A DNA stretch of 64,000 bases, from NCBI RefSeq assembly GCF_902459805.1, contig NZ_CABPST010000003.1, positions 434,001 through 498,000 of the forward strand. The letters are read 5' to 3'. Below the pieces are notes generated by a model. It saw only the letters and a list, made by a program, of their open reading frames with translations. It was not told the origin of the DNA and did not search any database. Positions 40,455-49,647 of this stretch are shown here, piece after piece; position 1 is the stretch's first letter, and the number at the start of each line of letters is the position of its first letter. The position numbers and the translations under genes are program-made. This DNA is from Pandoraea bronchicola. Its GTDB lineage: Bacteria > Pseudomonadota > Gammaproteobacteria > Burkholderiales > Burkholderiaceae.

Positions 40455-42068
40455 ATGTATGGGTATGTTTATGCGCCGGCGGCGTCATGGCCGCAGCGGA
40501 AGTGCGAACTGAAGCAAAAGGCCGCCGCGAACGGAAAGTCGATTGCCGATAAGCACGCGGAAATCGTCCGGCAGTTTCAGCAGATCGCAAACACAAAGGC
40601 GCAGTTGGGATTAAGCAGTGAGTCGATCGCCAAACTGGAGAGCGCCTTTTTTTCGACGTACAAGAAAGCGACCTCAGGGTATTGGGGAGGTGGGCTTTGG
40701 GATGGGTTCTACCGATACGCCTCCAACCCCAGCCGTCAGGGCTTGTACTTTCTGGTAGGCGAGCAGTTGCGTGATCGCGATATCGAAAGTCTTACGCCGT
40801 CCGCCCGCCGGTTTTCGATGATTCTGGGGCATTTGGCGGATGCGCTACGAAAGGAAGACGAGATCATGCGCAAGTGCGGCGAGATGATCGCGCGGTCGAC
40901 GTCGCTTAGGAATGCGACATTTGAGGACATTGATGCGGAAAGGGCCGAGTACGCACAGATCGGAGCCGCGTGTATGGACGTGCTGGCCGAAATCGAGCAG
41001 TGCCTGGACGCGGCGCGCGAGACGACCAGACGGGGGGCCAAGGAAGTGTGGCCGGAGAAGAAGCACTTCGGGAAGCGCTTTGCGATTTCGGCCGCGCTGT
41101 ATTGCATGGCGGGCGGCATTGCGATTGCGGGGCTGATTGCGTCGAGCGGCACGCTCGCCGTCGTTGGGGTGGTGCTCACGATGGTCATTCGTGTCGTCAG
41201 CCTCGGGAGCATTCGCGGCTTTGACCGTGAGCGGGGGTGGAAGTCGATCGAGAGTCTATTGGCGAGTACAAAGCAACTCATTGAAACGGAGGGGGCAACG
41301 ATGAAGACGTACCTGGATATCAGTGACCGGCGTGCCGCGTTGGCGCGTGAGGATAGGGTGTGGGATCTGCTAACGGACTTGAGGACTCAGACGCGGGGCC
41401 TTAACGGGCGGGTCAGCGCCATGGCGGAACAAGTGAGTAGCGTCGTTTCCGGCATGGACTCTCTGCGCGACAACGTTGGGCAACGGTTCGATGCAATGGA
41501 GCAGCGGTTTGGAGCCGTGGAGCAGCGGTTCGGAGCGGTGGAGCAGCAGTTCGGGGCCGTGGAGCAGCGGTTCGGAGCCGTGGAGCAGCGGTTCGGAGCG
41601 GTGGAGCAGCGGTTCGGGGCCGTGGAGCAGCGGGTCGGGGCAGTGGAGCAGCGGTTCGGAGCGGTGGAGCAGCGGTTGGGGGCAGTGGAGGAGCGGTTCG
41701 GGGCAGTGGAGGAGCGATTCGGGGCAGTGGAGGAGCGGTTGGGGGCAGTGGAGGAGCGGTTCGGGGCAGTGGAGGAGCGATTCGGGACAGTGGGGGAGCG
41801 GTTCGGGGCAATGGAGCAGCGTTTCGAAACCATGGAAGTCGGTATGGAAACGGCGCTGACGACAGGCTTCAGCGGCGTTGAAAGCAAGCTCGATGATTTC
41901 AGAAGTGATCTGCAGCGCTTGTCGCGAGTACAGGAAGCCATGTCGGCGCGACTGGCGATGGCGATGCCGGCGACATATCCTGCTCAGGCTGCGCGCAGCA
42001 ACCGGCCGATGCCCGAGCGGGCGAACTCGTGGAGCCCTTACACACACAGCAGTGCCCGCAGAGTGTAA
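40455..42068 (+). CDS. Membrane protein with a 17-unit heptad-repeat coiled-coil tail, function unknown
   Basis: A 537-residue protein I do not recognise. The start at ATG 40455 follows a perfect AGGAGG with eight-base spacing. The first 200 residues are helical and charged, with an aromatic patch (SGYWGGGLWDGFYRYASN). Two hydrophobic segments follow (FAISAALYCMAGGIAIAGLI and TLAVVGVVLTMVIRVV). Then comes a second helical region and 17 consecutive 7-residue units of RFGAVEQ/RFGAVEE type (DNA 41484-41840), predicting a long coiled coil. The layout, membrane hairpin plus long coiled coil, recalls methyl-accepting or tethering proteins, but there is no signalling domain. A 21-base palindrome follows the stop. 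Confidence 0.7.
   Translation: MYGYVYAPAASWPQRKCELKQKAAANGKSIADKHAEIVRQFQQIANTKAQLGLSSESIAKLESAFFSTYKKATSGYWGGGLWDGFYRYASNPSRQGLYFLVGEQLRDRDIESLTPSARRFSMILGHLADALRKEDEIMRKCGEMIARSTSLRNATFEDIDAERAEYAQIGAACMDVLAEIEQCLDAARETTRRGAKEVWPEKKHFGKRFAISAALYCMAGGIAIAGLIASSGTLAVVGVVLTMVIRVVSLGSIRGFDRERGWKSIESLLASTKQLIETEGATMKTYLDISDRRAALAREDRVWDLLTDLRTQTRGLNGRVSAMAEQVSSVVSGMDSLRDNVGQRFDAMEQRFGAVEQRFGAVEQQFGAVEQRFGAVEQRFGAVEQRFGAVEQRVGAVEQRFGAVEQRLGAVEERFGAVEERFGAVEERLGAVEERFGAVEERFGTVGERFGAMEQRFETMEVGMETALTTGFSGVESKLDDFRSDLQRLSRVQEAMSARLAMAMPATYPAQAARSNRPMPERANSWSPYTHSSARRV
41484..41840 (+). repeat. Seventeen tandem 21-bp repeats coding for a heptad coiled coil
   Basis: Seventeen in-frame 21-base units of the form CGGTTCGGGGCAGTGGAGCAG with a few substitutions. 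Units 2-9 mostly end in GAGCAG (EQ) and units 10-15 in GAGGAG or GGGGAG (E/GE), so the array seems built from two locally amplified blocks. The first and last units (RFDAMEQ and RFETMEV) are the most diverged. Copy number could change by slippage without breaking the frame. Confidence 0.95.
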
Positions 42069-42095
42069 GCGTCTGCGCGATATGCGGGAATCCAC

Positions 42096-42126
42096 GCTGG
42101 GCCGGTCCGGCCCAGCGACTTATAAT
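42096..42126 (+). promoter_or_regulatory. lutA promoter with 21-bp palindrome
   Basis: A TATAAT hexamer at 42121-42126 lies about 33 bases before the lutA start. Directly upstream is a perfect palindrome of ten-base arms, GCTGGGCCGG and CCGGCCCAGC, around one T (42096-42116), where the -35 would be. It could be a repressor operator or the terminator of the preceding gene, although no T-tract follows. Confidence 0.5.
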
Positions 42127-42158
42127 GGCGCATTATTCCCGAAAAGAGGATTCCCCCA

Positions 42159-42884
42159 ATGCGCGTCGGACTCTTTGTCACATGTCTTATCGACATGATG
42201 CGTCCGGAGATCGGTTTCTCGACGCTCAAGCTGCTCGAGACCGCCGGCTGCGAGGTCGTGATTCCCGATTCCCAGACCTGCTGCGGCCAGCCCGGCTATA
42301 ACTCCGGCGAGCGGGCCATCGCCCGCGATCTCGCCCAGAAATTCCTCGATGAATTCGAATCGTTCGACTATGTCGTCGTGCCGTCGGGATCGTGTGGCGG
42401 CATGGTCAAGGCGCATTACGGCGATCTCTTCGCCGACGACCCCGAACTGATGGGGCGCTACGAGCGGCTGCGTCCGCGCGTGTTCGAACTGACCGATTTT
42501 CTCGTCAATGTGTTGCACGTCGATGCCGTGCCCGGCGATTACAACGGCGAAGTCACTTACCACGACGCCTGCTCAGGACTGCGTGAGCTTGGCGTCAAGA
42601 CGCAACCGCGCGCATTGCTCGCGAAAATGCCCGGCGTCAAGATGACCGAGATGAAAGACTGTCAGGCTTGCTGCGGCTTCGGTGGCACCTTTGCGCTCAA
42701 GTACGGCAACATTTCGACGGCCATCGTCGACGAGAAGTGCGCCAACATTGCCGCGAGCGGCGCGCCGGCTGTCGTGCTTGGCGACCTCGGGTGCATGCTC
42801 AACATCGAAGGGCGACTGCGCCGCACCGGCGACACGAAGACGCGCGTATTGCACATCGCCCAGGTGCTCGCCGGCGATGCCTGA
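42159..42884 (+). CDS. lutA: L-lactate utilisation iron-sulfur protein LutA (CCG-domain)
   Basis: A 241-residue protein with two CCG cysteine domains, TCCGQPGYNSGE (about residue 45) and ACCGFGGTFALKY (about residue 171), plus GSCGGMVKAHY. LutA/YkgE is one of the three proteins of the LutABC lactate-oxidation complex. lutB follows after 79 bases. No lutC gene is present next to them. The related GlcF C-terminal CCG domains are similar, but the size fits LutA. Confidence 0.9.
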   Translation: MRVGLFVTCLIDMMRPEIGFSTLKLLETAGCEVVIPDSQTCCGQPGYNSGERAIARDLAQKFLDEFESFDYVVVPSGSCGGMVKAHYGDLFADDPELMGRYERLRPRVFELTDFLVNVLHVDAVPGDYNGEVTYHDACSGLRELGVKTQPRALLAKMPGVKMTEMKDCQACCGFGGTFALKYGNISTAIVDEKCANIAASGAPAVVLGDLGCMLNIEGRLRRTGDTKTRVLHIAQVLAGDA

Positions 42885-42963
42885 GTTTGCCGCAGTCCTT
42901 CCGACATTCACGCCCGTGCGCGCGGTGACGCGTGCCGGCAGCCATCACTTCTCGTGAGTCGCG

Positions 42964-44373
42964 ATGCAAGTTCAATCGATGCAGTTCAAGGCGCGTGCCG
43001 GGCAGAAGCTCGCTGACCAGCGTCTGCAAGCCAACCTCAAGAAGCTGTCGACCAAGTTTGTGACAGCGCGGGCGACCGCCATCGAAGAGATCGACTTCGA
43101 AGCGACGCGCGAGGCCCTCAAGGAGCGTCGCAATCGCGGGATCGAGGCGCTCGACGTCTGGCTGGAAATCTTCGAGCGCGAAGCCACGCGACGCGGCGCG
43201 ACGGTGCTGTTCGCGGAGTCGACGCAAGACGCCGCACGCCTGATTGCCGAGATCGCCCGCAAGCATGACGTGAAGAAAGTGATCAAGTCGAAGTCGATGG
43301 TCACTGAGGAGTTGCAGCTCAACAAGGTGCTCGCTGATATGGGCGTGCAGTCGGTCGAGACAGATCTGGGCGAGTACATTCTTCAGATCAACGACAACGA
43401 GCCGCCGTCGCACATCATCGCACCGGTCGTGCACAAGGATAAGGACGAAGTCGCTGACCTGTTCGCCCGCGTTCACCACAAACCGCGTCTGACCGATATT
43501 CCGGCAATGACGCGTGAAGCGCGCGAGATGCTGCGCCCGCAGTTTCTGTCGGCCGATATGGGAGTGACCGGTGGCAACTTCCTCGTGGCGGAAACGGGCT
43601 CCGTGGCCGTGGTGACCAATGAGGGCAACGAAGGCATGTGTACGATCATGCCCCGCGTGCATGTGGCGGTGACGGGCATCGAGAAGGTGTTGCCAACGCT
43701 CGAGGATCTGGCGACGGCGATGCGGCTGCTGCCGCGCTCGGCGACCGGGCAGGGGACGTCGAACTATTTCTCGCTGCTGACCGGCACGCGAGCCGAGGGC
43801 GAAGTCGACGGCCCCGACCACATGTACTTCGTGCTGGTCGATGGCGGGCGCACGGGCCTGATCGGTGGCGCGTTCCAGGAGATGTTGCGTTGCATTCGCT
43901 GCGGCGCCTGCATGAACCATTGCCCGGTCTATCAGAAGATTGGCGGGCATGCATACGGCTGGGTGTATCCGGGCCCGATGGGGTCGGTGCTCACGCCGAG
44001 TTATGTCGGGCTCGAGAAGACGCTGGATTTGCCGCAGGCGGCGACGCTGTGCGGCGAGTGCAATCGCGTCTGCCCGGTGGGGATTCCGATTTCCGATCTG
44101 CTGCGCAAACTGCGCGAGCGTCAGGTCGATCGTGGTCTGCGCCCCTGGCAGGAGCGCGCGGCGCTGGCTGCGTGGGCATTTGCGGCGCGTCGTCCGCGTC
44201 TCTATGCCGCGCTCTCGGGTCTGGGGTCGTGGGCGTTGAGGCGGATGGGGCGCGATCGCGGCAGCATCTCGAAGCTGCCGTTCGGCGGTGGTTGGACCGA
44301 CACGCGTGAAATGCCCGCCCCGAGCGGCAAAACGTTCCGCGCGATGTATCGAGAGCGGCGTGCGCCGCGATGA
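42964..44373 (+). CDS. lutB: L-lactate utilisation iron-sulfur protein LutB
   Basis: A 469-residue protein with an N-terminal LUD domain (KVIKSKSMVTEELQLNKVL; VTGGNFLVAETGSVAVVTNE) and a C-terminal ferredoxin-like region with two 4Fe-4S motifs, CIRCGACMNHCPVY (about residues 311-324) and CGECNRVCPVG (about 361-371). It oxidises L-lactate to pyruvate with LutA and normally LutC. A terminator separates it from the convergent transport genes. Confidence 0.93.
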   Translation: MQVQSMQFKARAGQKLADQRLQANLKKLSTKFVTARATAIEEIDFEATREALKERRNRGIEALDVWLEIFEREATRRGATVLFAESTQDAARLIAEIARKHDVKKVIKSKSMVTEELQLNKVLADMGVQSVETDLGEYILQINDNEPPSHIIAPVVHKDKDEVADLFARVHHKPRLTDIPAMTREAREMLRPQFLSADMGVTGGNFLVAETGSVAVVTNEGNEGMCTIMPRVHVAVTGIEKVLPTLEDLATAMRLLPRSATGQGTSNYFSLLTGTRAEGEVDGPDHMYFVLVDGGRTGLIGGAFQEMLRCIRCGACMNHCPVYQKIGGHAYGWVYPGPMGSVLTPSYVGLEKTLDLPQAATLCGECNRVCPVGIPISDLLRKLRERQVDRGLRPWQERAALAAWAFAARRPRLYAALSGLGSWALRRMGRDRGSISKLPFGGGWTDTREMPAPSGKTFRAMYRERRAPR

Positions 44374-44391
44374 GCGAGCCGTGATGTTGAA

Positions 44392-44479
44392 TCACCGGTG
44401 CCGTCAATGCACCGGTGACGAAGCCAAAAAGCCGGACCCCGAATGTCATGGGCAGACAACAGGGGCTCCGGCTTTTTTT
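44392..44479. terminator. Hairpins and bidirectional terminator between lutB and the ABC permease
   Basis: A TCACCGGTG/CACCGGTGA hairpin (44392-44418) is followed by AAAAAGCCGGA pairing with TCCGGCTTTTT (44426-44479) around an inner CCCC/GGGG stem. It serves both convergent units. Confidence 0.75.
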
Positions 44480-44492
44480 GTGCCCGCGAGGT

Positions 44493-45152
44493 TCAGCTTC
44501 GGGCCGGTAACGCGAGACGCTTTTCGATGCGCCGCTGCAGTGCCGACAATCCGGTCGACAGAACCCAGTAGATTGCGGCACACGCGAGATAGAGCGGCAG
44601 CGGCTGATACGTCGACGCAATGACCTCCTGCGCTGAGCGCAACAACTCCGTCACGGTAATGACCGAGACCAGCGATGTGTCCTTGATCAGGCTGATGAGG
44701 CTGTTGCCGAGGCTCGGTACGGCGATCCGCAGGGCTTGCGGCGCGATGACGTAGCGCAGCGTCTGCCAGTAAGACAGGCCGAGACTGTAGGCCGCCAGCC
44801 ATTGGCCACGCGGCATGCCTTCAAGGGCGCCTCGCATGCTCTCCGACAGGTAGGCGCCGACGTTCAGACTGAGCGTGAGGACACCGGCCGGTGTCGGGTC
44901 GAGGGAGATGCCGATGCCCGGCAGGCCGTAATAGATCACGAAGATCTGCACGAGCAGCGGGGTGCCGCGCATGATGCTGACGTAGGCGCGGGCGATACCA
45001 CGAAGCACGCGGACTTTGCCGATGCCCATGATTGCCACGATGACGCCGATCGCCAGACCGAACACCATCGACATCAATGCGAACTTGATCGTGAGCACCG
45101 TGCCCTGCAACAGCACCGGCATGGATTGGGCAGCGAGTTCGAATGGATTCAT
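44493..45152 (-). CDS. Amino acid ABC transporter permease (cystine-type, TcyL-like)
   Basis: A 219-residue HisM/GlnP-family inner-membrane permease with about five helices. The ATPase-contact (EAA) loop is SLGLSYWQTLRYVIAPQALRIAVP, and MRGTPLLVQIFVIYYGLPGIGI is the family N-terminal signature. It most resembles the cystine permease TcyL of E. coli. The partner binding-protein gene lies upstream on the same strand, separated by a hairpin. No ATP-binding subunit gene is adjacent; the next gene is convergent lutB. Confidence 0.88.
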   Translation of the reverse strand: MNPFELAAQSMPVLLQGTVLTIKFALMSMVFGLAIGVIVAIMGIGKVRVLRGIARAYVSIMRGTPLLVQIFVIYYGLPGIGISLDPTPAGVLTLSLNVGAYLSESMRGALEGMPRGQWLAAYSLGLSYWQTLRYVIAPQALRIAVPSLGNSLISLIKDTSLVSVITVTELLRSAQEVIASTYQPLPLYLACAAIYWVLSTGLSALQRRIEKRLALPARS

Positions 45153-45191
45153 GGGGGGATTTCGGATGGTAAATCGTGGGCCGGAAAAACG

Positions 45192-45229
45192 ACGGCCGGC
45201 ACTCGCGTCATTTGCGTAGTGCCGGCCGT
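45192..45229 (-). terminator. Intercistronic hairpin (attenuator) between binding protein and permease
   Basis: A perfect 12-bp stem, ACGGCCGGCACT (45192-45203) with AGTGCCGGCCGT (45218-45229), just after the binding-protein stop. No strong T-tract follows on the reverse strand. Such hairpins often keep binding protein in excess over permease. Confidence 0.55.
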
Positions 45230-45265
45230 GATGCGACCGAGGCGTGTCGCTGCGCGGCTTGCGTA

Positions 45266-46063
45266 TTACTTCGCCGGCTTGGAGACGTCCTCACCAAACC
45301 ACTTTTCCGCGAGCTTGGCGAGCGAGCCGTCCTGCTTCATGCTCGAGAGTGCATCGTCGATGGCCTTCGCGAACTTCGGATTGCCCTTGCGGAACGGAAT
45401 GCCGACCGATTGGTTGGCGCCTTGCAGCACCGCCCCGGGACGCAGCGGCAGGTTCGACGTCTTGATGAGATACGCCAGCATCAGGCGATCGTTGAGCGCG
45501 GCATCGATGCGACCGGCAGCGAGATCGCGCAGATACTCGGGCGCGCCCGGGTAGGTGCGCACGTCGATGCCAGGCACTGCTTTCGCGAGCTTGTCGTAGT
45601 TACTGCCGAGACTCACGCCGAGCTTGTGGCCCTTGAGGGCGTCGAGCGAAGTGAATTCGCGCTTGTCGTCCTTGCGCTGAATGAGCTGGGCGGCAGAGTA
45701 GGTGTACGGCTGGCTGAAGTCGAGCGACTTCTGGCGCTCATCGGTGATGGCGACCTGATTGACGATGACGTCGAACTTGCCCGCCACGAGTCCACCGATA
45801 ATGCCGCTCCACTCCGTCGTCACGAACACGGGCTTGACCCCGAGACGCCCGGCGACGGCCTTGGCGACATCGACATCGAAGCCGTCGAGCTGACCGTCGG
45901 TGCCGCGATAGTTGAACGGCGGGTAGGTGCCTTCGATGCCGATTTTCAGCACGCCTGCGGACTTCACGGTGTCGAGCAGATCGGCGGCGCGGGCGGGCGT
46001 GGTGCCCATGAGCGCCGCTGCGGTCAGCGGTACGAGGCACAGCGTCTTGAGCCAGGCTTTCAT
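45266..46063 (-). CDS. Amino acid ABC transporter substrate-binding protein (cystine-type, FliY/TcyJ-like)
   Basis: A 265-residue periplasmic family 3 solute-binding protein. The signal peptide is LKTLCLVPLTAAALMGTTPARA. The mature part has GVLKIGIEGTYPPFNYRG, VIVNQVAITDERQKSLDF and AGRIDAALNDRLMLAYL, close to E. coli FliY, which binds L-cystine. ATG 46063 is used (a few codons upstream are also in frame). It lies 48 bases after pyrD on the same strand. Confidence 0.88.
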   Translation of the reverse strand: MKAWLKTLCLVPLTAAALMGTTPARAADLLDTVKSAGVLKIGIEGTYPPFNYRGTDGQLDGFDVDVAKAVAGRLGVKPVFVTTEWSGIIGGLVAGKFDVIVNQVAITDERQKSLDFSQPYTYSAAQLIQRKDDKREFTSLDALKGHKLGVSLGSNYDKLAKAVPGIDVRTYPGAPEYLRDLAAGRIDAALNDRLMLAYLIKTSNLPLRPGAVLQGANQSVGIPFRKGNPKFAKAIDDALSSMKQDGSLAKLAEKWFGEDVSKPAK

Positions 46064-46111
46064 GATGATGAAGTCTCCCTGAGGCAAATGAAGGGTGCTG
46101 CGTTCAGCCGC

Positions 46112-47140
46112 TCAGGCCTTGCGCAGCGCTTGCACGCATTCTCGCACCAGCTCGGGGCCGCGGTAAATCAGGCCGCTGTAGACCTGAACCAGGCTGGCCC
46201 CGGCGTCGAGCTTGGCCTGTGCGTCGGCACCCGACAGAATGCCGCCAACGCCGATGATCGGCAACGCACCGCCCAGCTCGGTGGCGAGCGCGCGGATCAC
46301 GCGATTCGAGGCGCCGAAGACCGGGCGCCCTGACAGACCGCCCGTTTCGTTGGCATGCGGCAGGCCCGCCACCGCTTCGCGCGAGAGCGTCGTGTTGGTG
46401 GCGATCACGCCGTCGAAGCCGTGACGCGTGAGTGTGCCGGCGATGACCTTGATCTGTTCGTCGTCGAGATCCGGCGCGATCTTGAGTGCGATCGGCACGT
46501 ACTTGCCGTGGCGATCGGACAGTTCGCGTTGCTTGTCCTTGAGCTTGCCCAGCAGGGCGTCGAGTTCATCGCCGCCTTGCAACTGGCGCAGATTCTTGGT
46601 GTTGGGCGACGAGATGTTGACCGTCACATAGGTGGCGTATGGATAAACCTTCTCGAGGCAGATCAGGTAGTCGTCGACGGCGCGCTCGATCGGCGTATCG
46701 GCGTTCTTGCCGATGTTCAGGCCCAGCGGTCCTTTGTAGCGCGCCGATTGCACGTTCTGAAGAAACTGCTCGACGCCACCGTTGTTGAAGCCCATGCGAT
46801 TGATGATCGCTTCGGCTTGCGGCAGACGGAAAATGCGCGGCTTCGGATTGCCCGGCTGCGGGCGCGGGGTCACGGTACCCACCTCTACGAAGCCGAAGCC
46901 GAGGGCAGCGAGACCGTCGATGCAACTGCCGTCCTTGTCGAGGCCCGCGGCGAGGCCGACGGGGTTCGGGAAGCGGATGCCCATGACCGTGCGCGGATCT
47001 TCGGGCAGCGTCTGACCGATGAGACCGGCCAGCCCGAGCGAGGCGGCACTGCGCAGCGTGGCCAGCGTCAGATGGTGGGCTTGTTCGGCATCAAGGCAGA
47101 ACAGGGCGCGACGGGCCAGAGGATAGAGGGGCGCAAGCAC
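46112..47140 (-). CDS. pyrD: Dihydroorotate dehydrogenase (quinone), class 2
   Basis: A 342-residue membrane-associated FMN enzyme of pyrimidine synthesis that passes electrons to quinone. The N-terminal helix for membrane contact ([21 protein letters not shown]) marks class 2. [37 protein letters not shown] with the catalytic Ser, and [20 protein letters not shown] are conserved. The start codon is GTG at 47140. Confidence 0.96.
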   Translation of the reverse strand: MLAPLYPLARRALFCLDAEQAHHLTLATLRSAASLGLAGLIGQTLPEDPRTVMGIRFPNPVGLAAGLDKDGSCIDGLAALGFGFVEVGTVTPRPQPGNPKPRIFRLPQAEAIINRMGFNNGGVEQFLQNVQSARYKGPLGLNIGKNADTPIERAVDDYLICLEKVYPYATYVTVNISSPNTKNLRQLQGGDELDALLGKLKDKQRELSDRHGKYVPIALKIAPDLDDEQIKVIAGTLTRHGFDGVIATNTTLSREAVAGLPHANETGGLSGRPVFGASNRVIRALATELGGALPIIGVGGILSGADAQAKLDAGASLVQVYSGLIYRGPELVRECVQALRKA

Positions 47141-47277
47141 GATGTCGGGTTCGGCAGAATCGGAAAGTCGCCATTTTACCGGTATCCGGGTCGCAGAGCG
47201 CGTCTTTTTCTACGCTCTGCGTACTCTTGTTTTGCGTGGTGTCAGGTAAGGGATGAACGCGATGCGCACTGCTGCCG

Positions 47278-48054
47278 TTACTGGCCAGCAGCGTCGAGCA
47301 TGGCTTCCGGCATGTCTTGCCACTGACCATCGAGCAGGCCCTGCAACGGCCGGAAGTTGGCCTTGTAGACCATCTTGCGGCTCGCCTGAATCCAGTAGCC
47401 GAGGTAGACGTGAGGCAGGCCGAGGGCTCGCGCCTGTTCGATCTGCCACAGGATGTTGTATGTGCCGTACGACGCCCCTTCGACGTCGGGATCGAAGAAC
47501 GTGTAGACCGACGACAAGCCGTCGCTCAGGATGTCCACCATGCTGATCATGCGCAGCGTGCCTGCTCCCTGATGGCCGGGTGGCTCGCGGAATTCCACCA
47601 GACGGGAGTTCACGCGGCTTTGCAGCAGGAACTGCTCGTACTGCTCGCGGCTGTCGTGGTCCATGCCGCCGCCCGCATGACGCCGTGACTGATAGCGCAT
47701 GTAGAGCTGGTAATGCTCTTCGGTGTAGTGCAGGCCCGACACGTTGACGGCGAGGCCGGCGTGGCGTCGCCAGATGCGGCGTTGTGTTCGGTTTGGCGTG
47801 AAGCGGGCGATTGGCACGCGCACCGGAACGCACGCGCGGCACCCGTCACAGTACGGGCGGTACGTGAAGACGCCGCTGCGACGAAAGCCCGCGCGCACGA
47901 GTTCGCTGTACACGTCCGAATTGATCAGGTGGCTGGGCGTGGCGACCTGCGAGCGCGCCGTATGATTGTCGAGATAGCTACAGGGGTAGGGCGCCGTTGC
48001 GTAGAACTGAAGGGCAGACAGCGGGGAGAGCGGCAGTTCGTTCGGATGGGTCAC
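47278..48054 (-). CDS. bpt: Aspartate/glutamate leucyltransferase Bpt (bacterial N-degron pathway)
   Basis: A 258-residue Bpt/Ate1-related aminoacyl-tRNA-protein transferase adding Leu to N-terminal Asp/Glu so that ClpS/ClpAP can recognise the protein. The N-terminal Cys cluster is YPCSYL and [21 protein letters not shown] (split here as in the family), and the C-terminal part has [20 protein letters not shown]. The start codon is GTG, overlapping the aat stop (GTGA, 48054-48051), so aat and bpt are translationally coupled. Confidence 0.94.
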   Translation of the reverse strand: MTHPNELPLSPLSALQFYATAPYPCSYLDNHTARSQVATPSHLINSDVYSELVRAGFRRSGVFTYRPYCDGCRACVPVRVPIARFTPNRTQRRIWRRHAGLAVNVSGLHYTEEHYQLYMRYQSRRHAGGGMDHDSREQYEQFLLQSRVNSRLVEFREPPGHQGAGTLRMISMVDILSDGLSSVYTFFDPDVEGASYGTYNILWQIEQARALGLPHVYLGYWIQASRKMVYKANFRPLQGLLDGQWQDMPEAMLDAAGQ

Positions 48055-48815
48055 TGCGAAACCTCGTGAGCCTTATCTGCTGCGTTCCCGTAGGCCAGTG
48101 CGCTGAGCATCTGCTTATCCAGACGCCAGACCGGCGCGGGGGCCATGACCGCCTTATGCACATGCGTCAGAAATGTCTCGCGGGGAATTTCGCCGCCGCC
48201 GAGCGATGCCAGATGGGCGGTACTTTGCTGGCAGTCTATCATCTCTATTGCGTGTGTGCGTGCAAACGCAACGAGTGCCGCGAGCGCAATTTTCGACGCG
48301 TCGGTGCGCTTGGCGAACATCGATTCGCCGTAGAACATGCGTCCGAGCGCCACGCCGTAAAGGCCGCCCACGCGCTCCCCTTCATAGAACGTTTCCACGC
48401 TGTGGGCGAGGCCCGCGTCGTGCAGCGCGCGGTAGGCGGCGACGATGGCGGGCGTGATCCATGTCCCGTCCTGGCCGCGTCGCGGTGCTTGCGCGCAGGC
48501 CTGCATGACGGCGGCAAAGTCGGCGTCGAGGCGGATCTCCCAGGCGTCGTCGCGCAGCACGCGGCGCAGCAATTTGCGGAAGTTATGGCTGACGACGAAG
48601 TTCTCGGGCCGCAGCACCATGCGCGGGTCGGGGCTCCACCAGAGAACGGGCTGGCCCTGCGAGTACCACGGGAAGATACCGTGCCGGTAGGCGGCGAGCA
48701 GGCGTTGCGGCGAGAGGTCGAGCCCGGCCGCGAGCAATCCCGGCGCGTCGCTCGATGCGTCGAGCGCTTCGTCCACTGCCGGGAAGGGATCGTTTGCTTC
48801 TAGCCAGACGACCAT
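48051..48815 (-). CDS. aat: Leucyl/phenylalanyl-tRNA-protein transferase
   Basis: A 254-residue N-degron transferase adding Leu/Phe to N-terminal Lys/Arg. It has the family signature [51 protein letters not shown] and [21 protein letters not shown]. It precedes bpt with a four-base overlap. Together they supply both primary and secondary destabilising residues to the ClpS-dependent route. Confidence 0.96.
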   Translation of the reverse strand: MVVWLEANDPFPAVDEALDASSDAPGLLAAGLDLSPQRLLAAYRHGIFPWYSQGQPVLWWSPDPRMVLRPENFVVSHNFRKLLRRVLRDDAWEIRLDADFAAVMQACAQAPRRGQDGTWITPAIVAAYRALHDAGLAHSVETFYEGERVGGLYGVALGRMFYGESMFAKRTDASKIALAALVAFARTHAIEMIDCQQSTAHLASLGGGEIPRETFLTHVHKAVMAPAPVWRLDKQMLSALAYGNAADKAHEVSQ

Positions 48816-48874
48816 GGTGACGTTAGCGCTCCGCAGCTTCGGGCGACATCAGGCGGGGTGCGACGACGGCGCGC

Positions 48875-49507
48875 TCAGACACGCAGCATCGGCGTGAGGA
48901 TGTCCTCGGTGTGCGCCGTATGGACGGGCAGCGGCGGCACCGGCGAACCGGGCATGGCGTCGTCTTGCGAGGCTTCGATGTGGACGCCGAACGCCCCCGC
49001 CCGACGGTCTTCGAAGAAGAAGCGCAGCGTCTTTCCCACGGTCGGGAAGGCGATCTCGTCCCAGGGAATCTCGGCTTCCGAGAACAGGGCAACTTCAAGG
49101 CTCTCTTCGCCGGCGGCAAACTGCGGTTCGCGCATCTGAGCCAGGTAGAAGATATGAACCTGATTCACGTGCGGCACGTTGAGCAACGAGAAGAGGGCGC
49201 CGACTTCGACGACGGCGCCGGCTTCTTCGAGTGTCTCGCGTGCTGCGGCCTGCGACGTCGTCTCGCCAATCTCCATGAAGCCCGCGGGCAGCGTCCAGTA
49301 ACCGAGGCGCGGCTCGATGGCGCGTTTGCACAGCAACACCTGATCGCCCCACACAGGCACCGTGCCGAGCACGTTGCGCGGGTTCTGATAGTGGATGGTG
49401 CCGCAATCGATGCAGACATGCCGCTCGCGATTGTCGCCGGGCGGAATGCGCAACTCGACCGAATGGCCGCAGGCGGAACAGAATAAGATGGGAGGACGTC
49501 GGTTCAT
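48875..49507 (-). CDS. Nudix hydrolase with N-terminal zinc ribbon
   Basis: A 210-residue protein. The N-terminal zinc ribbon has two CxxC pairs (FCSACGHSV and HVCIDCGTIHY). The Nudix box fits GX5EX7REUXEEXGU exactly: GFMEIGE, then TTSQAAARETLEEAGA. The zinc ribbon recalls NADH pyrophosphatase NudC, but the N-terminal domain of NudC is missing, so the substrate is open. ATG 49507 (MNRRPPILFCSAC) is used. It lies upstream of aat on the same strand, 59 bases away. Confidence 0.9.
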   Translation of the reverse strand: MNRRPPILFCSACGHSVELRIPPGDNRERHVCIDCGTIHYQNPRNVLGTVPVWGDQVLLCKRAIEPRLGYWTLPAGFMEIGETTSQAAARETLEEAGAVVEVGALFSLLNVPHVNQVHIFYLAQMREPQFAAGEESLEVALFSEAEIPWDEIAFPTVGKTLRFFFEDRRAGAFGVHIEASQDDAMPGSPVPPLPVHTAHTEDILTPMLRV

Positions 49508-49647
49508 GGTTGCTGCGAGTGTATCATCGGCAACGCGCGCTGTGCGGCGACGCAAACGGCGTGCCGGGGCAACCCATGCAGCGAGAGGGTGCGGCGGCCT
49601 CTCGGAGGCACGCAAGCTCACGTCAGAAAAATATTCCGCCAGTCATG

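Noticed and set aside
41484-41840. CRISPR-like array
   Set aside because: The 21-bp units are contiguous with no unique spacers and are in frame within a gene.
41370-42095. Open antisense frames with repeats such as LLHCPEP or CSTAPNR across the heptad array
   Set aside because: A 21-bp in-frame repeat keeps all six frames open by construction. Only the forward frame has an AGGAGG start, membrane segments and a sensible coiled-coil composition.
42877-42957. 26-residue frame overlapping the lutA stop, as a remnant of lutC
   Set aside because: It has no LUD-domain sequence and no ribosome-binding site; it is just the gap between lutA and lutB.
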